In this document: piece by piece, positions 53,930-60,000 of the stretch
Layout of the letters: each line of letters begins with the position of its first letter
Position numbering within the stretch: the first letter of the stretch is position 1
Source: Antedon mediterranea
Lineage: Eukaryota > Echinodermata > Crinoidea > Comatulida > Antedonidae
Length of the DNA stretch: 60,000 bases
Direction: 5' to 3'
Assembly (NCBI RefSeq): GCF_964355755.1
Contig: NC_092675.1
Coordinates: 9,005,312-9,065,311 of the forward strand
Notes under the pieces: generated by a model
Told to the model about the DNA's origin: nothing
The model's input: the letters and a program-made list of their open reading frames with translations, nothing else
The model's database searches: none
Program-made: the position numbers and the translations under genes

Positions 53930-54530
53930 GATTTCCAAGTTTTGCGGTCCTCCACACAAGCAAGTTCAGATGTATTTCTTAGCTGGTATCCTCAAGAAGG
54001 ACCAGGACGTATGTTTTGTTTCGTGCACCTGGTGATCCATGTTTGGGTTCCCCCACAGCAGAAATCTGCTTGCTGCTTCTTCTGTGTGACGATAAAAATG
54101 GCCGGCAGCACCCAATCTGCGGTGTCTTATTTTAAAGGTGACTTTTGGAATGTTACCATACAGCTCCGAGTTTGGTACTTTGTCCATCCAACTGATATTT
54201 AGTGCAGCTCTGAGTAATCTGGTGTAGCATCCGTTCAGACTTCTTTCCAATTGTTTTGTCAATGTCCATGTTTCTGAACCATAAAGAAGTACTGGTTCGG
54301 CCAGTGTTTGGAAGACGTTGACTTTGGGCTGTCTAGGTAAGTCAGATCTTTTGCAGTTTATTAATGGATTTTCAAGCAAGTCCCTTTCTGACATGAATAT
54401 CCTGGCTTGTCAATGCAATCCATGCACCGAGATATTTAAAAGTCATGGACTTGTTAAAGTTTACTGCCATTCAGGGTGGATACTGGCACATCAGATGACT
54501 GGTTAAAACTAATATACTGGCCTCTTAGTA
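53930..54530 (-). mobile_element. RTE-like LINE C-terminal fragment
   Basis: The minus strand encodes EPVLLYGSETWTLTKQLERS, then LNGCYTRLLRAALNISWMDK, VPNSELYGNIPKV and IRHRRLGAAGHFYRH, hallmarks of RTE-type retrotransposons. The upstream part (VSTLNGSKL, HDF) is in another frame. Both ends are truncated. Confidence 0.75.
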
Positions 54531-54579
54531 TTAGGATAGGAGGCGTTTTAGCCTTGCTTATGCCTAGGATTGTTTGGTC

Positions 54580-54890
54580 GTTTGTTGACATAATTAACAC
54601 CACATGTGTGTTTATAAAATCCATATAAATATAATATTTAATTTATTATTAAAAACCAAATGTTACTGTTTTAATCAATGTGAATCAAATGTAGGGCTTA
54701 GGCTAGGCCTACCTTTTATTTGATTCAAATGACAGGAATCTATTTAGATGTTATATAAAACAAATAATGAATGTTTTATATTCGTGTAATTGTACAAATA
54801 ATGGCATTTGGTGAATGATGAAAGGTTATCATCATTCACCTCATGCCAATATTTGTACCATTACACTTATAAACATTCATTATGGGTATA
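54580..54890. repeat. Uninterrupted foldback repeat copy
   Basis: Inverted arms ATGTTTTATATTCGTGTAAT... and ...ATTACACTTATAAACAT enclose the near-palindrome GGTGAATGATGAAAGGTTAT/CATCATTCACC. It is paralogous to 14,455-15,320, where a MITE splits the left arm. Confidence 0.65.
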
Positions 54891-54894
54891 CTAT

Positions 54895-55551
54895 TTGTAG
54901 ACGAATATCGTATCGTATCGATGTTGATGGGTAGGCCTATATTGATATAAATCGACCTTTTTTTTCAAGTGGAATAACACTAAATATTCTTAGATGAATA
55001 TGGCGTCAACCCGTATTATATTAAGTGGTACTGTATTTTGATGGACTTGGTTACAAGCCTGTAATGATAATTCCAATGAAATCTGGCTACAAGAGTCTGT
55101 TTTTGATCCTAATAGTATTCTTCTAATAATCTTCTGGTTTGTGAAGGAGGCATGCAGAATCCAAACGCGTAACAGCCAGGGGAGCATAAATCAAAATATA
55201 AAGTTAACACATTTTCTATATAAATAATTTAAGTATGGAAGAATTAATAATACTACACATGGTATCTTTATGCATAATCTGACAATAGCTGAAGTAGGCC
55301 TAAATTATTTATTAATGAATCCGTAACTTTATTTTCTGTTAACATTATTGTGTTACCTCAATGTGAAAATAGATAACAAGAAAATAACACTTCAAATAAG
55401 CGATAACAGTAAGAAACATTAATCTTCGAAAGTTCAATGTGTTATCTAAATCCACTGTTTACTCACCTCACTATAGAACAACGTTCAAAGTACACAGCGT
55501 AAACATATAACTACGCGTCTGTCTGTGGTCTATACAGTTGGTATTCAGTTA
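54895..55551 (+). promoter_or_regulatory. 5' flank of the ankyrin-cGLR gene, shared with the downstream copy
   Basis: From GTATCGATGTT and ATTGATATAAATCGAC through AAGTGGAATAACACTAAATA, ATGAATATGGCGTCAAC and GTTACAAGCCTGTAATGATA to CACTGTTTACTCACCTCACT, this flank is repeated at about 58,940-59,475. The shared flank marks the left boundary of a locus duplication. It probably contains promoter sequence, but I see no clear TATA box. A splice acceptor just before the ATG (CTATACAG, GGTATTCAG) is possible. Confidence 0.5.
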
Positions 55552-55563
55552 ATGGTATTCGCC

Positions 55564-57648
55564 ATGGCAGTTACAACAAACGAGGAAGGCAATAACTACC
55601 TCCACGAATTATTGAGAAGTGCTAATTGTGAGGATCAAATCGAGATAGAAAATAAACTGACAGAATATGTTGTCGATTCTCCAAAGGAACGTATAATATC
55701 CCTAATAAACCAACGAAATGTATATGGAAACACACCATTGATGGAACTCTTGTTGTGCGAAAACCCCAGCTGTAGGCTTGTTTTACATACCATCAAGTTT
55801 GGTTGTGATGTTAATATTGCAAATCATCTTGGCCTGACACCTATTCATTTAATAGTCAGTAAGCAATATAAACCTAAAAGATTACTAGACGACGAGTACA
55901 TTGGAGTAGCCGAGAGAAATATTGTTAGTGAAATAAGTCAAAACGAAAGGGCTGTTTTGAAAGTTATCATTGATGCAGGTGGTGATGTCAACAAGAAAGA
56001 CGTGTTCAGGAGAAGTCCTTTGTTTTTAGCAAACAATTTAGAAGTTATTCACATGTTAATTCAAAGTGGCGCAGACGTAAATATAACTGACAGGTGGGAA
56101 AGGACACTGCTTCATGCTGCCTTATCCATGCCAAATTACAAACATCTGGCACGTTTTTACATAGAGAAACTGAATTCAAAATGTTTACGGCAAGTTGACG
56201 TATTTGATTCCACGCCACTTCACTACTGTGCTATCTTTAATGGAGAAGACATGTTTCGTGAGTTGAAGGAACTAAATTTACCATGCCTTAGTTTAGAAGA
56301 CAACCAAGGAAACGCAGCAATGGATATTTTACAACGTAGGATGCAGTATACACGCGAGGCATCATCATCATACAAGAGCAGGGAAGACACTAAAGACGTG
56401 AGTGAAGTTCTTCACTACAACGACGTTATCGACAAAGAGGATGCACTGACCGGTGTCAAACAAATAAAAGAATCTTCGATAGAAAGTTTATTGAATTGTC
56501 CTAGTTATGGAGCACCTTGGGATAAAGGAGAAAGTTCTTTAATCATAAAAACGGTTGTAGACTTTGCACAGTGTTTATGCAGACGTATAGGTGAAATGGA
56601 TGAACGGTTTAAATGCTCTCTTTTTCGAACTGGAAGTTCAGAGGAAGGAACTAAAGTTTCTGATCCAACAGAATTTGACTTCGTATTTTGTCTTACAAAT
56701 TTTGCAAAACTTTGTCGAATCGTAGAAGTAGAAGACAAACGCAGTTTTGCTGAACTACAAGCTGATGGTATTCCAGAGAACTATACAAGCTTTTTTTGTT
56801 CTAATAACAAATGTAACGTTCCAGAAATTCGATGTGCATTTTTAATCAATTTGAAGCAATTATTACTTTCAGATGTCAATACATGGAACAGTCCACATCT
56901 GTCTTTTGATGGCATTGTGCATCATTCAGAAGAATACGATAGACCTGTGTTGACATTAAAACTTCGGTGGCTTGGTTGCTTGTACAAAGATGAAGAAATA
57001 AGTCTTGATATTGTTCCAGCTATACAAATAAAAGGTTGGTGGCCCTCTGATACTGAATTCGGAAAGCTTACTTTGATGACAAAAGAAATAAAAGATGAAG
57101 GTTGTTTACTACTACTCCAGAATCCATACTTCCAATCCGATACGTTATTAAGGATATCATGTTCGCCAGCGGAGATATGTTTGATGAAATCTCTACCCCT
57201 CTATATAAAAGAAAGTTATAGGCTGTGCAAACTACTCAAACACAAATGTATTTGTCCACGACTAGATCCTGATTCAGAATCAGACGAGTTTCCAATATTT
57301 GATCCAGATGATAGCATTACCAGTTACATGCTCAAGAACAGCTTATTCTACGTTTTAAGTACAAAATCCATTTTTCCACCAACCAAAGACGTAGTCGACT
57401 TTAAATTGGTAACTAAAATGGCTGCAGATGTGTTAACCTTTTTAGATCATTCTACAACGAACCAACACCTACCTGTTTATTTCATACCTAACCGTGAAGA
57501 TGTCTTCAGTTTTGAATTTGAAAACTTAGAAGAACCTTCCGTTGAAGTTGAAAGATTAAATACGTTTCATTGTCAGCGTCGCCATGCTTTATTGAAGGTA
57601 ATGTTGCATATCCTTGGACTGAAAAATAAATCGTTTAAATCTGAGTGA
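55564..57648 (+). CDS. Ankyrin-repeat/cGAS-like (Mab-21) nucleotidyltransferase fusion
   Basis: Predicted cGAS-like receptor (cGLR): a ligand-sensing enzyme that would make a cyclic (di)nucleotide second messenger. The single open exon encodes 694 aa from an ATG in strong context (GCCATGG). The frame extends upstream to another ATG at 55,552 in poor context. Residues ~53-257 hold ankyrin repeats (YGNTPLMELL, CDVNIANHLGLTPIHL, GGDVNKKDVFRRSPLFLAN, GADVNITDRWERTLLHAAL, DVFDSTPLHY). After a polar linker, ~317-492 form the nucleotidyltransferase core with G357-S358-S, E370-F-D372 (TEFDFVF) and D482 (ISLDIVPAI, then GWWP), matching the GS/ExD/D signature of active cGAS-type enzymes. Residues ~493-690 form the helical Mab-21 C-lobe. 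I see no cGAS-type zinc thumb (His followed by clustered Cys), so the ligand may be RNA or something else. The ankyrins may dock partners or repress activity (inference). Confidence 0.85.
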   Translation: MAVTTNEEGNNYLHELLRSANCEDQIEIENKLTEYVVDSPKERIISLINQRNVYGNTPLMELLLCENPSCRLVLHTIKFGCDVNIANHLGLTPIHLIVSKQYKPKRLLDDEYIGVAERNIVSEISQNERAVLKVIIDAGGDVNKKDVFRRSPLFLANNLEVIHMLIQSGADVNITDRWERTLLHAALSMPNYKHLARFYIEKLNSKCLRQVDVFDSTPLHYCAIFNGEDMFRELKELNLPCLSLEDNQGNAAMDILQRRMQYTREASSSYKSREDTKDVSEVLHYNDVIDKEDALTGVKQIKESSIESLLNCPSYGAPWDKGESSLIIKTVVDFAQCLCRRIGEMDERFKCSLFRTGSSEEGTKVSDPTEFDFVFCLTNFAKLCRIVEVEDKRSFAELQADGIPENYTSFFCSNNKCNVPEIRCAFLINLKQLLLSDVNTWNSPHLSFDGIVHHSEEYDRPVLTLKLRWLGCLYKDEEISLDIVPAIQIKGWWPSDTEFGKLTLMTKEIKDEGCLLLLQNPYFQSDTLLRISCSPAEICLMKSLPLYIKESYRLCKLLKHKCICPRLDPDSESDEFPIFDPDDSITSYMLKNSLFYVLSTKSIFPPTKDVVDFKLVTKMAADVLTFLDHSTTNQHLPVYFIPNREDVFSFEFENLEEPSVEVERLNTFHCQRRHALLKVMLHILGLKNKSFKSE

Positions 57649-58689
57649 AGTACTCGGGCAAATACAGAGTGGTCAGGGTGCGCTATTCCGGCCTATATTG
57701 AAGATACATTACATAACTCAATATGTCAACATTAAGCTTTCATGACGTCACCAATATGATTATATTTTTTCATGATCTGTTTATATTATGAGGGGAAAAC
57801 AATCAGAACGACAATTAGAAAATTTTTGACGTTATACGTGCACGCAAGAATATGAATACTAAGAAACAAATGAAACAATTTGCCTTTAAATTTATTTTCT
57901 AATACTGTTAACTTTTTTTCTTCATTCTTCTTAAATAATTAGATATTTTTTTGTTTGTCGTTTATATACATTCTATGTTCTGTTGGTTTGTTTTGTAAAT
58001 ATTTTGACCTTTAGTTTTGTTTCAACTTCAAGTTCATCGTATCAAAGATTTTTTGTCTTCAAGTAAAGCGAGTCTATATTTACGTAATTATAGTATAGCA
58101 AAAAACGGTTAATTCATTAAAGGGTTAATTCGAACCCTTAAAAATATATATTAGTTAAGATACCATGTTACTTCTTGTTAATTAAAAAAGCGAAATAAGA
58201 ATTAATTAAATCTACTTTACAAATGCAATTTGAATTCATGTGGTTCTGGCACAACTTTCTCGAAAACAATTTTTCAAACAAATTAATAATTACATTTTTG
58301 CATAAACATCCGTCCTTTGTTTTCCAATGCACATGTGAAATAAAGATATCCATTTTACTTTTCGTATGAACGAATGAAGGCCTGGGACCTATGCAAATGT
58401 AAATTCATGCGATTTGAGTTATTTAATTTCTGCTCTAGCTATGTAGATATTGGATCACAGAATATGTTTAAATGGATATAGATATAAAGAAATCAATCTT
58501 GTTTTAATGCTGTTAAAAACATACAATAGTAACTTTATTTTCTTACAACAATCTTTTCTGTTATATAACACGATCTTTGAAATAAGACATTTGCCGTTTA
58601 CACAACCTTTTGAAGAAAGAAAAAACACAATTATATACGTACATTCGAATTCACTGTATTGGAATCGGTATCATTATGTTTGTTTACAT
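57649..58689. other. 3' flank of the ankyrin-cGLR gene
   Basis: AT-rich. A candidate poly(A) signal AATAAA occurs at about 58,339. The short open frame near 58,450-58,725 has no recognisable domain and is not called. Confidence 0.5.
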
Positions 58690-58940
58690 TTTATTGATAT
58701 TAATCGACTGGCAAAAGTGAAATAACACTATTTTTTTCAAGTGAAATAACACTAATGACTGTAGAAGAATGTGACATTTATGTTGACATGTACGGTATAT
58801 TGAAAAAATTGACTATATTTATGTAGGAAAGACTTGAATATAACATGAACAGGTACATATGTTAATGGGTATGATATAAATCGACTTTAAACAGTTAAAT
58901 AAACACTACGATTTGTAGATGAATATTACGTAGACGTGAC
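58690..58940. repeat. Imperfect repeats of the duplicated flank
   Basis: ATTGATATTAATCGAC / GATATAAATCGACTTT and GTGAAATAACACTA / AAGTGGAATAACACTAAATA followed by TGTAGATGAATAT recur around 58,690, 58,730, 58,870 and 58,980, showing several partial copies of the locus' left boundary sequence. Confidence 0.6.
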
Positions 58941-60000
58941 ACGTTTAGAAATATACTATCGTATCGATGTTTCTGGGTATATTGATATAAAGCGACTTTT
59001 AAAGTGGAATAACACTAAATAGTCTAGATGAATATGGCGTCAACACGTATTATATTGAGTGGTACTGTATTTTGATGGACTTTGGTTACAAGCCTGTAAT
59101 GATAATGCCAATAAAATATGGCAATAAGAGTCAGCTTTTATCCTATAATAGTTTAATAATCTTCTGGGTTTGTGAAGGAGGCATGCAGAATCCAAACGCA
59201 TAACAGCCATGGGAGCATACATTAAAATATAAAATAAGATTAGAAGAATGAATAATACTACACATAGCATCGTTATGCATAATCTGACAATAAGCTGAAG
59301 TAGGCCTAAATTAATGAATCCGTAACTTCATTTCTGTTAACATTACTGTGTTACCTCAATAACAAGTAAACACTTCAAATAAGCGAGGTAAAGTACTGAT
59401 TCATGAAACATTAATCTTCGAAATGTCAATATGTTATCTAAATTCACTGTTTACACACCCCACTATAAAACAGCGTTTTTTTTGTTCTAATAACAAATGT
59501 AACGTGCCAGAAATTCGATGTGCATTTTCAAGCAATTTGAAGCAATTATTACTTTTAGATGATTTGGTTGCTTGTACAAAGATGAAGAAATAATTCTTAT
59601 ACTAATTTAGGTATTTCTATAGCGCCAGAATAAACTAAACCGAAGTAAAAATCAAAGTCGCTTAATATTGGATGTTAAAAAGATGCGTTCTAAGTTCTTT
59701 AAAAAAAATAGCAATAGAAATTGATTTAGTAAAATGACAAGAGAGAGAATTTCAAAGAGAAGCAGCAGAGAACATAAAAGACCTTTGTCCAAAAGAGTTG
59801 GTGTTAATTCTAGGAACAAGTAGTAAGTTTTGATCAGCCGAACAAAGACAAGCAAGAGGGGTGTCTTGATATTGTTCCAGCTATACAAATAAAGGGTTGG
59901 TGGCCCTCTGATACATAATTCAGAAAGCTTACTTTGATGACAAAAGAAATAAAAGATGAAGGTTATTTACTACTACTCCAGAATCCATACTTCCAATCCG
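58940..60000 (+). pseudogene. Truncated tandem copy of the ankyrin-cGLR locus
   Basis: 58,940-59,475 repeats the 5' flank of the intact gene. At about 59,478 it jumps to sequence equivalent to 56,790-56,872 (TTTTTTTGTTCTAATAACAA, CCAGAAATTCGATGTGCATT). The start codon, ankyrins and the GS/ExD part of the enzyme are therefore missing. A further ~95-bp gap precedes TTGGTTGCTTGTACAAAGAT (59,564). About 260 bp of unrelated sequence sit at 59,600-59,860, and homology then resumes (CTTGATATTGTTCCAGCTAT) to the window end. ACT-GAA of the intact gene is ACA-TAA here near 59,915, a stop. It is non-functional as seen and continues off the edge. Confidence 0.85.

Noticed and set aside
55525-55563. Longer N-terminus of the ankyrin-cGLR protein
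   Set aside because: The frame upstream of 55,552 begins with GTG and may be intronic; the ATG at 55,564 has the best context.
56505-56738. Minus-strand open frame within the cGLR gene
   Set aside because: Antisense shadow of the nucleotidyltransferase coding sequence.
58450-58725. 91-codon open frame near the cGLR gene
   Set aside because: AT-rich, no recognisable domain, and overlaps the repeated flank sequence.

Overview
This is eukaryotic (metazoan) genomic DNA. It is AT-rich, has GT-AG introns, and is crowded with decayed non-LTR retrotransposons, a Penelope-like element, TIR/MITE elements and tandem repeats. The short palindromic word AGGCCTA is scattered through it in bursts. The repeat landscape and a multi-exon furin-type convertase fit a marine invertebrate, possibly an echinoderm or a related deuterostome. 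I cannot name the species.

Layout. Bases 1-17,500 are almost entirely mobile-element debris. A Penelope-like element is interrupted by a LINE 3' end. Two or three degenerate LINEs follow, one of them carrying an L2/CR1-like insertion with a 7-bp target duplication. This stretch also holds a broken zinc-finger ORF, foldback elements and simple repeats. Bases 17,669-38,807 (minus strand) hold a complete furin-like proprotein convertase gene. I could assemble 13 coding exons by reading splice sites; they join in frame to 749 codons plus stop. The introns carry many TIR and foldback elements, two tRNA-Val-derived units and LINE tails. Bases 38,808-54,950 are again repeats: a Mutator-like element with a perfect 9-bp target duplication, about 13 copies of a ~188-bp satellite, a foldback of a coding fragment split by an L1-like element with a 15-bp target duplication, multiple copies of one dispersed repeat family, and LINE remnants. 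Bases 55,564-57,648 (plus strand) hold an intronless gene for an ankyrin-repeat protein fused to a cGAS-like (Mab-21) nucleotidyltransferase. A truncated tandem copy of that locus runs off the right edge (58,940-60,000).

Main biology. (1) The ankyrin-cGLR gene keeps the GS motif and all three acidic residues expected at a cGAS-type active site, so it is a candidate innate-immune nucleotide-second-messenger synthase; the decayed neighbour points to local family expansion. (2) The convertase gene has two same-length, same-phase versions (77 nt each) of the exon just before the catalytic-His exon. Only one can be used without breaking the frame, so mutually exclusive splicing is predicted. (3) The gene also has two alternative last exons, predicting a transmembrane isoform with an acidic cytoplasmic tail and a shorter isoform without the Cys-rich repeat. 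The two genes show no sign of working together; they are neighbours in a repeat-rich region.
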